A DNA stretch of 32,955 bases from Hydrogenovibrio sp. SC-1 (GTDB taxonomy: Bacteria; Pseudomonadota; Gammaproteobacteria; Thiomicrospirales; Thiomicrospiraceae): assembly GCF_002848135.1 (NCBI RefSeq), contig NZ_PKGB01000023.1:1-32955 (forward strand), in the 5' to 3' direction. Below the pieces are notes generated by a model that searched no databases, was not told the origin of the DNA, and was given only the letters and a program-made list of their open reading frames with translations. Shown here one piece after another: positions 23,974-32,602 of the stretch (positions are counted from its first letter, which is position 1; each line of letters begins with the position of its first letter). The position numbers were made by a program, and so were the translations under genes.

Positions 23974-25200
23974 TTAATATTCTTCGCGAGGTGGGTTGGC
24001 GTGAATTTTATGAATGGCCAAATCAGCACCGATGTATTGTTCTTCATCGGAAAGTCTTAACCCCATCACTTTATGAACCAACCAATAAACGGCATAACCG
24101 CCAATCAGGGCAACAACAACACCTAATACACTCCCTGCAATTTGCGACATTAGCGAAACGCCCCCTAAACCCCCAAGCGCTTCGGCACCGAAGATGCCCG
24201 CTGCAATTGCACCCCAGACTCCGCAAAGTCCGTGCAATGGCCAAACCCCAAGTACGTCATCAATTTTGAGCGTTTTTTGCGTCCAAGTAAAGGCTTTCAC
24301 AAATAAGGCCCCGGCAACCAATCCAATCACCAATGCGCCAAGCGGGCTCACAATGTCTGATCCTGCACAGATCGCCACCAGTCCAGCAAGTGGACCATTA
24401 TGAATAAAGCCGGGATCTTTCTCTCCAACAAAAGTGGCTGCAATAATGCCGCCAACCATTGCCATTAAAGAGTTCATCGCGACTAACCCTTGAATACCTT
24501 CAATCGCTTGAGCAGACATGACATTAAAGCCAAACCAGCCCACTGATAGAATCCAAGCACCCAAGGCTAAAAACGGAATACTGGAAGGTGGATAAACCGT
24601 GCGCATTCTGCCTTGGCTATCATAACGATTATGACGAGCACCTAATACAATAATCGCTGCCAGAGCAATCCAACCACCAACAGCGTGAACCACAATTGAC
24701 CCAGCAAAATCATGAAAAGGCGCACCAAACATCGCTTCCAAGCTATTTTGGATGCCGAAATTGCCATTCCAGGCAATGCCTTCAAATAACGGATAAACAA
24801 AAGCTACAATGAGAAAAGTAGACATCAACACTGGGTTAAAACGGGCTCTTTCAGCAATTCCACCCGATACGATAGCGGGTATCGCTGCGGCAAAAGTCAT
24901 TAAAAAAAAGAATTTCACCAATTCATAGCCAGACTTTTCTGTCATCTGCTGGGTGAGCTGTCCATCGATATTGAACCCTAAAAAGACGCCATAGGCGATG
25001 CCATAGCCAATAAAGAAGTACGCAACGGTTGAAACCCCTAAATCGGTCATAATTTTGACCAGTGCATTCACTTGGTTTTTATGTTGTACGGTTCCCACTT
25101 CTAAAAAAGCAAATCCGGCGTGCATAAACAGCACCAAAATGGCTCCCAGCAAAATAAACATCACATCTAAGCTTGTGGTTAAATGTTCCATCCTTGTCAT
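23974..25200 (-). CDS. amt: Ammonium transporter (Amt)
   Basis: The 408-residue channel of the Amt/Mep/Rh family has about 11 transmembrane helices. Signatures are MHAGFAFLEVGTVQHKN near the start, FFFLMTFAAAIPAIVSGGIAERAR, DFAGSIVVHAVGGWIALA and the twin-histidine region WPLHGLCGVWG. It takes up ammonium at low concentration. The usual partner gene glnK is absent on both sides. Two possible ATGs (25200, 25191) differ by three residues; GAAGGGTGG favours the first. It is divergent from the PLP-enzyme gene, 42 nt away. A role alongside the nitrogen-scavenging genes at 3913-10902 is plausible but not shown by linkage. Confidence 0.94.
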   Translation of the reverse strand: MTRMEHLTTSLDVMFILLGAILVLFMHAGFAFLEVGTVQHKNQVNALVKIMTDLGVSTVAYFFIGYGIAYGVFLGFNIDGQLTQQMTEKSGYELVKFFFLMTFAAAIPAIVSGGIAERARFNPVLMSTFLIVAFVYPLFEGIAWNGNFGIQNSLEAMFGAPFHDFAGSIVVHAVGGWIALAAIIVLGARHNRYDSQGRMRTVYPPSSIPFLALGAWILSVGWFGFNVMSAQAIEGIQGLVAMNSLMAMVGGIIAATFVGEKDPGFIHNGPLAGLVAICAGSDIVSPLGALVIGLVAGALFVKAFTWTQKTLKIDDVLGVWPLHGLCGVWGAIAAGIFGAEALGGLGGVSLMSQIAGSVLGVVVALIGGYAVYWLVHKVMGLRLSDEEQYIGADLAIHKIHANPPREEY

Positions 25201-25242
25201 CCACCCTTCCGTTAAAATAAAGCGCTATTCTAACAAATAAAA

Positions 25243-26217
25243 TTGAGATTCGTTAATTTGCTAACCTCTTCTATCGTCACACCACTACAACCGCTTAAGC
25301 ACCCACTCTTTGAAAGCCACCAACTACAGGTATGGATGAAGCGTGATGACTTAAATCACCCTGCCATTCAAGGCAATAAATGGCATAAGCTGCGGTTAAA
25401 CTTAGATCAGGCTCGCAAGCAAGGCACCCTCAGACTCATTACCTTTGGCGGAGCCTATTCCAATCATATTGCTGCAACGGCTGCAGCGGCGAAGACATTT
25501 GGTTTTGAAACCGTCGGAATGATTCGAGGCGATGAGCTGGCAAACTGCCCTCAAAAATGGAGTCCAACCTTATTGACCGCCCAGGCGAATGGCATGCAAT
25601 TGCATTTTATGAGCCGTCAGGCTTATCGACAAAAGGAAGACCCAGCATTTTTACGGCAACTGCAAGAGGATTTTCCGAACAGTTTTATTCTGCCAGAAGG
25701 CGGAACCAATGAGCTTGCCATACAAGGGTTTGAAGCCGTGATCGACCAACTTGATCAGCAATGTCCGACTTGGTCACACCTTTATACAGCAGTGGGAACC
25801 GGTGGCACCTTGGCAGGCCTGGTTAAAATGAGTCAACGAAATCCTGTTTCCGTACGAGCCTTATTTGGCATCGCAACGCTCAATCAAGCAGACTATTTAC
25901 GGGAGTCAATTAGTCATCTTGCTGATAACAGAGCGAATACAGCGCACCACTCAGTGACCTGGCAACTGCTCACCCAGTACAGTAGCGGTGGCTATGCAAA
26001 AACAACTGAAGCGTGTCTAGCCGATCAACGCTGGTTTGAAACTAATTTTGGTATTTTATTGGATCCCATCTACACCAGTAAAATGGTACATGGATTTTTA
26101 GAAGAAATGCGACTACAAAGAATCCCACCCAATTCGAAAGTAATTCTTTATCATTCAGGTGGGCTGCAAGGTCGGCCAGAAGACACTGACCAAGAAAATG
26201 AGGTTAAAACTGACTGA
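25243..26217 (+). CDS. PLP-dependent ACC deaminase / D-cysteine desulfhydrase family enzyme
   Basis: The 324-residue fold-type II PLP enzyme has an N-terminal WMKRDDL, the lysine in QGNKWHKL (Lys46, predicted Schiff base), TFGGAYSNHIAATAAAAK and a phosphate-binding loop GTGGTLAGL. The end LYHSGGLQG is typical. Members release ammonia or hydrogen sulfide from D-cysteine, 1-aminocyclopropane-1-carboxylate or related amino acids. Sequence alone does not decide which. The start is a TTG at 25243 without a good ribosome site; TTG at 25258 is an alternative. Its end overlaps the convergent cytochrome gene by 14 nt. Confidence 0.85.
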   Translation: MRFVNLLTSSIVTPLQPLKHPLFESHQLQVWMKRDDLNHPAIQGNKWHKLRLNLDQARKQGTLRLITFGGAYSNHIAATAAAAKTFGFETVGMIRGDELANCPQKWSPTLLTAQANGMQLHFMSRQAYRQKEDPAFLRQLQEDFPNSFILPEGGTNELAIQGFEAVIDQLDQQCPTWSHLYTAVGTGGTLAGLVKMSQRNPVSVRALFGIATLNQADYLRESISHLADNRANTAHHSVTWQLLTQYSSGGYAKTTEACLADQRWFETNFGILLDPIYTSKMVHGFLEEMRLQRIPPNSKVILYHSGGLQGRPEDTDQENEVKTD

Positions 26218-26770
26218 TATAATCCACCATCGTTTTTAAATCGGTATCAGAAAGGTTTTTGACATAAGGCGTCATTAGCGAACTCATTGGCCCGACTTGC
26301 CCACCTTCACGGTAGGTTTTTAAATTGGCTATCATTTGTTCTGCATCACGACCTGCCAATCTTGGACCGACACCGCCTTCTCCCTTTGCGCCATGACAGC
26401 CAACACATGACTTATAGAGATCGACTCCTGCAGTTGCATTTTCAGCCAATAACATCGGAGCCGCTTCAGCCGCACTCAGTGACTTGGCTTTTTCGTAAGT
26501 TTCTTCAACCGTTTCCGTCACAGAATCAGTGACCGACTCAGTCATTTCATCCATTTTTTCTGTAGCTTCATCAACCGACTCTTCTATGGTTTCTTGTGCT
26601 TTTTCCATTGAGTCCTGAGCCATTTCTTTAGCATTTTCAATAGCGTCACTGGCTTTCTGTTTGGATTCTTCACTACAGCCACTTAGCAAGCCAATGCTCA
26701 GTAGCGCACTTAAGCTTAGACCCACAATCGAACGCATTGAAAAACCAGGCTGTGCATTTAACAAGATCAT
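26204..26770 (-). CDS. Lipoprotein c-type cytochrome with a coiled-coil linker
   Basis: The 188-residue protein has a lipobox (LLSGC, Cys32), so it should be lipid-anchored to a membrane face outside the cytoplasm. About 60 residues follow that are very rich in Glu, Lys, Met, Ala and Thr (34-97), a probable long coiled coil. Then comes a class I cytochrome c domain with CVGCHG (122-127) binding haem and a likely Met ligand in QVGPMSSLMTP. The coil would hold the haem off the membrane, shuttling electrons in the periplasm. AGGGG precedes the ATG at 26770; an internal ATG at 26737 (MRSIV) also gives a good signal peptide. Redox partners are unknown. Confidence 0.85.
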   Translation of the reverse strand: MILLNAQPGFSMRSIVGLSLSALLSIGLLSGCSEESKQKASDAIENAKEMAQDSMEKAQETIEESVDEATEKMDEMTESVTDSVTETVEETYEKAKSLSAAEAAPMLLAENATAGVDLYKSCVGCHGAKGEGGVGPRLAGRDAEQMIANLKTYREGGQVGPMSSLMTPYVKNLSDTDLKTMVDYISQF

Positions 26771-26875
26771 AAACCCCTAAACTCCCTACGATAAATTAAA
26801 AAGATAAATCAACTTGGCTTTATTATGGCATAAGCTTCCCTTATGACCAATAATTACTTTTCCTAAAATAAGGAG

Positions 26876-29800
26876 TCACAAAGCTTGTAGCTTTTTTTGT
26901 ATTCTTGGAATCGACACGGGTTTGAGTGTTTTCATCGGCTGAGCGAATAGTGACAATCGTAACTCTTCAATTAACCAGCGAATTTCAACCAGGCCTGGGT
27001 GAAATTGATACGCTGGGGAGTGTGCTAGAGCCTGATAACGATCCAATAAGGGTTGAATCTCACGAATCAGCTTCTGATCTTTGGCAGGGTCTAGGTCAAT
27101 TTTTTCTAACCGTTTTTCAATGCCTTGTAGGTAGCGGGGAAATTGCTTTAGCCAGTTTTCAGGGGTATCTCGAACAAAGGTAGCATCAATTAATTCATCT
27201 AATTGAGTACGGACATCTGCTACAGAAGCTAACCAACGCGGCGACACCTTGCCTTTAACCTGTTTCGCAATTTTTTGGTGCTGCGTCAAAATAGCCGTTA
27301 CCTGCTTGGCCAATTGTTGTGCAGTTTCGATCCAGTGCGTTTTTACCTCTGCCAACCGTTGTTCAAAGTCAGCTTGACGGCGAATCTTTTCAGCATTGGG
27401 CAACCATTCCAATAACGCACGATCGATAATTTGCTGCGTTAAAGACTGGCAATTACCATAGGGCGCAAAACACAAACAGGCCTTTTGTAACGGCAGCTTT
27501 TTTTGTAAATATTTTTCTTTATCAGCAAGCGCTTGTTTCATGAGAAAAATAACCGCTTCACGATGATGCTGCTCAGCTTCGTCCATATCCCCCAACAGCG
27601 TTAATTCAATATGATCATTTGCCTTTTGTAACGCTGGATAGGCAACCATTTCCAGCCCCTGAGAACGAATGGTTTTTGAATCCGCTAAGTCACCAAAATC
27701 CCAACTTTCAACGACACGATGTTCTGTTTGCTGATGTGATTGATGCTTCTGAATACGAGCATCAACCAGATGCAAATAGTCTGTTTTTAGCTTTTCCAAG
27801 TCACTGTTTTTAGCAATTTTTTTACCCTGATCATCCAATAACACAAAATAGGGTTTTAGATAATCGGGTAGCACAACTTCGCCAAAATCAGCGGCCGCTA
27901 CCCGATTTTGTGCACGGCGATTCAGCGCCCAAACCAGTTGGGTAACGTAATCTGCTGTACGACCCTCAATCCGTTTAGTGGGTGACATATCAGCCAATAC
28001 CGCTTCGGCCGTTTGTGGTGCCGGGATAAACTGCTTTCGCAGATTTTTCGGTAATGCCTTAATATAAAAGGCGGTTTTTTCTTTTAATAACCCGGGGGTC
28101 AACCATTCAAAGTCTGCTGTTTGTGCCAGATTTAACGCGGACAAGGGCAATTTCACCACCATGCCATCAACGGCTTTGCCCGGCTCAAATTGGTAGTCGA
28201 CTTGTAAACTCAACTGGTTTTTAATCTGGAGTTGATCGGGGTAATCAATCGCAACCCGCTCATCAACCGCTTGTTTCAACAAAAAGTCGCGCTCTAAATA
28301 GAGTGATTTGATTTTGTCAGGATCTTTCTTTTGAGTCTGCTTGACCCAAGTTTCAAAAGCCGGCTGATTATAAATGTGAGTCGGAATATGGGTATCGTAA
28401 AAATCATGCAACACCGATTCCTCAACTAAAAAATCCGGCCGTCTGAGCTTGGATTCCAGTTTATGGATTTCAGCAATACGCTTTTGATTATGAACAAAAA
28501 AATCCACTTTACTATTCAGCTCACCCTGCACCAAACCAAACTGGATAAACAGCTTACGGGATTCCACAGGATTAATTGGACCATAATTACAGCGTCGTCG
28601 ATTGACGATTGGCAGCCCATACAAGGTTACCGATTCAAAAGCACCCACCTGCCCCGATTTTTTCTGCCAATGTGGGTCGGCATAATGCCGTTTGATAAGA
28701 TGCTGCGCTAAAGGTTCAATCCAGTTAACATCAATCACTGCATTATTTCGTGCATACAGTTTGGTGGTTTCGACTAACTCGCCGGACAACAACCATTTAG
28801 GCTTTTGCTTGAATAAGGCCGAACTGGGATGAATAAACAACTTAGTATTTCGAGCGCCAAGATAGCTATTTTCATCGTCTCTCATGGCAATATTCCCCAA
28901 CAAACCAGCCATTAAGGAACGGTGCACTGCCATAGAATGCAGGTCTGAAAGACGCTCGGTCACGGTTTTACCCTGTTGCACTTCTTCATATAAATGCAAC
29001 TCACCAACTTTGATGCCCATGCGTTTTAAGTTCATTTCCAATTGAAAAAATAAATCGTGCCATTCTTTCATTCGCAAGTACGACAGGAAATTGGTTTTGC
29101 ATAATTTTCGAAGTTTGTTTTGACTTAAATGGCGACGCTTATCTTCATAAAAGCGCCATAAATTGAGGAAAAATAAAAAATCAGATCGACGATCTTCAAA
29201 GATTTTATGGGCCTGATTGGCTGCTTGCCGTGTTGATTCATTGACATCTCGTGGGTCTTGAATGCTAATGGCCGCCGCGATAATCAACACTTCCGCCAGC
29301 ACCCCATTTTTCTGCCCCTCCAACACCATTTTGGCCATTCGAGGGTCTAATGGCAATTTAGCCAGTTGCTGCCCTGTCTGAGAAAGGGTGCGTTTTTCGT
29401 CTAAAGCACCTAATTCTTGTAGCTGTCGAAAACCATCATTGAGCGCTTTATCTTCCGGTGGTTCAATAAAGGGAAAGTGTTTAGGTGACCCCAAGCGCAT
29501 CTGCGCCATTTGTAATACCACGGTGGCTAAAGAGGTACGATGGATTTCCGGCGGCGTAAAGGCGGCGCGACTATTGAAGTCGTCTTCCTCATAGAGTCGA
29601 ATACAGACCCCTGAACTAACGCGTCCACAACGGCCAGCACGCTGATTGGCTGAAGCTTGAGAAATTTTTTCTATCGGCAGGCGTTGCACTTTAGAACGCA
29701 CCGAATAGCGGCTAATTCTAACCAGGCCTGGGTCAATCACAAATTTAATGCCCGGCACCGTTAAAGAGGTTTCAGCGACATTGGTCGATAAAATCACCCG

Positions 29801-30868
29801 CCGTTTGCTAGATGTCTGAAAAACCTTATTTTGTTCCGCCATGCTTAATCGCGCATAAAGGGGGACTATTTCGGTGTTTTTGAGATGTTGCTTGCGCAGC
29901 GCTTCCGCCGTTTCCTTAATATCCCTTTCACCGGTCTGAAAAACTAACACATCGCCAAACGGATCGATTTCAGATAATTCGGCCAAGGCATCGCCGATCG
30001 CCGTGGGCATATCCTGTTCAAATTCATTGCCATCGTCATCGCTTACTTTGACCAACGGGCGATAGCGAATTTCAACCGGATAGGTTCGTCCACTGACTTC
30101 AATAATTGGCGCGCCTTCAAAAAAATCCGCAAAACGCTGCGTATCAATCGTGGCCGACGTAATAATCAATTTTAAATCCGAACGTTTTGCCAAAAGCTTT
30201 TTAAGAATACCCAATAAAAAATCGATATTAATGGAACGCTCATGCGCCTCATCAATAATCAGCGTGTCATATTGGTTTAAATAGGGATCTTTTTGAACTT
30301 CCGCTAATAAAATCCCATCGGTCATCACTTTCAATAAGCTTTGTTCGTGTACTTGATCATGAAAACGTACTTGGTAACCGACCAATTCTCCAAGCTTAGA
30401 CCCAAGTTCCTCGGCAATCCGTTCAGCAACACTTCTTGCCGCCAATCGTCGAGGCTGAGTACAGCCAATTCGGCCAAACACCCCTCGCCCAGCTTCTAAA
30501 CAAATTTTAGGGATTTGCGTGGTTTTTCCGGACCCGGTTTCCCCCGCAATGACAACCACTTGGTGTTGTTTGATCAGTGATAGAATTTCTGATCGCCGCT
30601 CAGCAACCGGCAAGGCTTCATAATGAATATTTGGGATGCTTTGTTGGTGTTGCGCTACCGCGGTTAAAGAATCAATCAACTTCTGGCAAAACGGCTGCCA
30701 TTTTGGATTGTCTAATAAGTGAGATGGAATACCCGTTGAGTCAGGCCACTTCGAACAAAATTGGCGGAATTGCTGGCTCAACCGAAATCGGTCTTTGGTT
30801 AAAGTTTGCTCAAGCGCCCTCTCAATGGATTGCCTATCATTAAAATTGATCTGATCTATCTTTAACAT
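26876..30868 (-). CDS. hrpA: ATP-dependent RNA helicase HrpA
   Basis: The 1330-residue DEAH-box helicase has the usual HrpA length. In order: GETGSGKTTQIPKICLE (motif I), TQPRRLAARSVAERIAEE (Ia), DEAHERSIN (II), TSATIDTQRF (III), a helicase C-terminal region ending in SQASANQRAGRCGRVSSG (VI), HA2 and OB-fold domains. The long DUF3418 C-terminal half is present. HrpA resolves stalled, collided ribosomes in bacteria. It stands alone, with 276 nt to the divergent lipoprotein gene. Two CCAGGCCTGG repeats (26989, 29722) lie inside; each encodes Pro-Gly-Leu-Val. Confidence 0.95.
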   Translation of the reverse strand: MLKIDQINFNDRQSIERALEQTLTKDRFRLSQQFRQFCSKWPDSTGIPSHLLDNPKWQPFCQKLIDSLTAVAQHQQSIPNIHYEALPVAERRSEILSLIKQHQVVVIAGETGSGKTTQIPKICLEAGRGVFGRIGCTQPRRLAARSVAERIAEELGSKLGELVGYQVRFHDQVHEQSLLKVMTDGILLAEVQKDPYLNQYDTLIIDEAHERSINIDFLLGILKKLLAKRSDLKLIITSATIDTQRFADFFEGAPIIEVSGRTYPVEIRYRPLVKVSDDDGNEFEQDMPTAIGDALAELSEIDPFGDVLVFQTGERDIKETAEALRKQHLKNTEIVPLYARLSMAEQNKVFQTSSKRRVILSTNVAETSLTVPGIKFVIDPGLVRISRYSVRSKVQRLPIEKISQASANQRAGRCGRVSSGVCIRLYEEDDFNSRAAFTPPEIHRTSLATVVLQMAQMRLGSPKHFPFIEPPEDKALNDGFRQLQELGALDEKRTLSQTGQQLAKLPLDPRMAKMVLEGQKNGVLAEVLIIAAAISIQDPRDVNESTRQAANQAHKIFEDRRSDFLFFLNLWRFYEDKRRHLSQNKLRKLCKTNFLSYLRMKEWHDLFFQLEMNLKRMGIKVGELHLYEEVQQGKTVTERLSDLHSMAVHRSLMAGLLGNIAMRDDENSYLGARNTKLFIHPSSALFKQKPKWLLSGELVETTKLYARNNAVIDVNWIEPLAQHLIKRHYADPHWQKKSGQVGAFESVTLYGLPIVNRRRCNYGPINPVESRKLFIQFGLVQGELNSKVDFFVHNQKRIAEIHKLESKLRRPDFLVEESVLHDFYDTHIPTHIYNQPAFETWVKQTQKKDPDKIKSLYLERDFLLKQAVDERVAIDYPDQLQIKNQLSLQVDYQFEPGKAVDGMVVKLPLSALNLAQTADFEWLTPGLLKEKTAFYIKALPKNLRKQFIPAPQTAEAVLADMSPTKRIEGRTADYVTQLVWALNRRAQNRVAAADFGEVVLPDYLKPYFVLLDDQGKKIAKNSDLEKLKTDYLHLVDARIQKHQSHQQTEHRVVESWDFGDLADSKTIRSQGLEMVAYPALQKANDHIELTLLGDMDEAEQHHREAVIFLMKQALADKEKYLQKKLPLQKACLCFAPYGNCQSLTQQIIDRALLEWLPNAEKIRRQADFEQRLAEVKTHWIETAQQLAKQVTAILTQHQKIAKQVKGKVSPRWLASVADVRTQLDELIDATFVRDTPENWLKQFPRYLQGIEKRLEKIDLDPAKDQKLIREIQPLLDRYQALAHSPAYQFHPGLVEIRWLIEELRLSLFAQPMKTLKPVSIPRIQKKLQAL
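26981..27006. repeat. 26-bp near-perfect palindrome around a CCAGGCCTGG repeat in hrpA
   Basis: Core 26989-26998, with arms AATTTCA/TGAAATT and a single mismatched pair. It encodes PGLVE. Confidence 0.88.
29722..29731. repeat. CCAGGCCTGG repeat in hrpA (second copy)
   Basis: On the minus strand the core is followed by TTAGAATTAG, the AT-rich tail shared with other copies. It encodes PGLVR. Confidence 0.85.
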
Positions 30869-31145
30869 TGAGTGATTTAACCTCTCAAAAACGCCGTTTT
30901 ACTGATATCAATTCATTATCCTGGCGATTATTAGGAATAATAAATTTTGTATCTAAGCTTGCAAAAAAAAGGCATTCTACGCTAGTTCCTCTTTTTTTAC
31001 CAAAATCACACACAAAGAGGTTGTTTTAAAGCTAAAAACCCGCTAAAGTTATACAGAATTTTAATGTAAACATTAATGCTCGACTTATTGTAAAATGTCC
31101 AGTGTTAATCAATACGCACCCAATACCCTTAAGAAGGAATCAACA
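30869..31145. promoter_or_regulatory. Divergent control region between hrpA and the lipoprotein gene
   Basis: Holds an inverted repeat TTAATGT-AA-ACATTAA (31061-31076), which could be an operator of the lipoprotein gene. A longer-range stem CCTCTTT/AAAGAGG (30988-31020) is also present. A -10-like TAAAAT lies at 31091-31096. No gene is seen. Confidence 0.4.
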
Positions 31146-32228
31146 ATGGATACCAAAAACCTTTCATTACTGTTTAAAACCAGTTTTCTTGCCGCGACCA
31201 TGTCAATGGTCATTGGCTGTAGTGAGAACCCCATCCCAACATCAACTGCAACTGAAGCTTCAGTTGATGCTGAAATTGATCAGGCAATCGATGCTGCTGC
31301 TGCTAACGGAACTGTTGTTACCGTTGCCGACGGATTAGGAACCGGTTGTACCGTAAAATCTGGTGATCTTACCGCTATCGAAGTAGATCCAACAGGTTCA
31401 CCCGGTCAATATATCTTTATGGGTACACCGACAGAAGATATTACTGTCACTGGCTGTAAGGATGCACATACCGGTGCAGATCTTCCGCCAATGTCAGCAA
31501 AAGCTAAAGATGCTACGGAGTATGGCTTAAAATCATTAGCCGTAACGCCTCTAACCACAATGGTAAAAAGTTACCAAGATTCAGGTTTAACTGAAGCTGA
31601 AGCCAGAACGAGAACCGCTGAGATATTAGGTGTTTCAGAAGCGGAACTTGACCAAAATCCAGTTGCAGAAGGTGCCAGTGATGCGGTTATTAAAGCGGCT
31701 GTTAAGTTAACTGCCCTAGCTAAAACACTTGAGAAAGCCGGTAATACGGATCCACTTAAAGCATTTGCATCAGCAACAAAAACCAAAACTGCTACAACAA
31801 CAACGATTGATGAAGCTGTAAATGATGATACTGTTATCAATACGGTTGTCACTAATGCCGCTAACCGCGCTGTAGCGAAATCTGCTGCAAAGGCTGTTAC
31901 TGATGCCATTAATGAAAACAGTGCGGGTCAAACAGGTGGTGATCTGCTTGATACCATTGCAAAAATCGTTAAGGTTGTTACTAGTAGCACAGCTGCAGAG
32001 CTAACTAACAAAGAGACCATTAAAACGAAATCGACAAGCCAAACACTTGCTGCTGCTGGTAAAACCGTTGTCGTGATAACGACTGACAGTGAACTTTTCA
32101 AAACAGTTGTTGCACAGAAAAAAGAAGATGTTAAAAACGGTAATACTGAAGGTTTTGAAAATAATGAAGCCATTAAAACTAAAGTAGAAGAAAAAACCAC
32201 TCTTTCTGGTGGAACAGCTACGAACTAG
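31146..32228 (+). CDS. Predicted lipoprotein of unknown function
   Basis: The 360-residue protein has a lipobox MVIGC (Cys at about residue 25), so it is probably lipid-anchored. The rest is rich in Ala, Thr, Lys and Val. One stretch, LAVTPLTTMVKSYQDSGLTE, with EAEARTRTAEILGVSEAE just after it, resembles the helical motif found between beta-sandwich repeats in large surface proteins. I do not recognise a family. The start at 31146 has AAGAAGGAA 7 nt upstream; the open frame reaches back to 31095. A two-stage terminator follows. It lies beside the integrase remnant, but base use looks like its neighbours. Confidence 0.7.
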   Translation: MDTKNLSLLFKTSFLAATMSMVIGCSENPIPTSTATEASVDAEIDQAIDAAAANGTVVTVADGLGTGCTVKSGDLTAIEVDPTGSPGQYIFMGTPTEDITVTGCKDAHTGADLPPMSAKAKDATEYGLKSLAVTPLTTMVKSYQDSGLTEAEARTRTAEILGVSEAELDQNPVAEGASDAVIKAAVKLTALAKTLEKAGNTDPLKAFASATKTKTATTTTIDEAVNDDTVINTVVTNAANRAVAKSAAKAVTDAINENSAGQTGGDLLDTIAKIVKVVTSSTAAELTNKETIKTKSTSQTLAAAGKTVVVITTDSELFKTVVAQKKEDVKNGNTEGFENNEAIKTKVEEKTTLSGGTATN

Positions 32229-32237
32229 TAGTAGATA

Positions 32238-32313
32238 AAGGAGTGAATAATTCACTCTTTAAACAAAGTTAAAACTAGACGGAGAAATTGCATTGCTTTT
32301 TCTCCGTTTTTTT
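32238..32313 (+). terminator. Tandem hairpins and Rho-independent terminator of the lipoprotein gene
   Basis: First hairpin AGTGAA-TAA-TTCACT within 32238-32261. Second hairpin ACGGAGAAA (32279-32287) with TTTCTCCGT (32299-32307), followed by a T7 run. The second is a standard terminator. Confidence 0.85.
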
Positions 32314-32602
32314 ATGCCCCCAAAATACTCAAGCTTTGGTTTGGACACAATGCACACTAACTTTATCAAGCCTTTTGAACAATACAAATCAGCATAAAAA
32401 CAACCAGACCTGGTTAATTTTTTTCAATCCTAAAACTTAAGCCCCCCCTTTCATTAACTTCTAAACCACCAATTTCTAACACTAAATAATATTGAATAGG
32501 TTAAGATTTCTTGTGACTGAACCCATTAAATTATGGAAAACATGAAATCCTAATTCCCGGCTTACCCCCTCCTTCAATAATCTATTTTGTGTTGTTAAAT
32601 AA
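32314..32602. other. AT-rich region with a degenerate repeat copy
   Basis: Contains AACCAGACCTGGTT (32402-32415), a one-base variant of the palindrome followed by AATTTTTTT, and a C7 run near 32442. No intact gene is seen. This may hold the decayed start of the integrase gene. Confidence 0.5.

Noticed and set aside
487-29731. Reading the CCAGGCCTGG copies as ordinary Rho-independent terminators
   Set aside because: The core palindrome has no loop, and most copies lie inside genes. Only the two intergenic copies at the left are followed by T runs.
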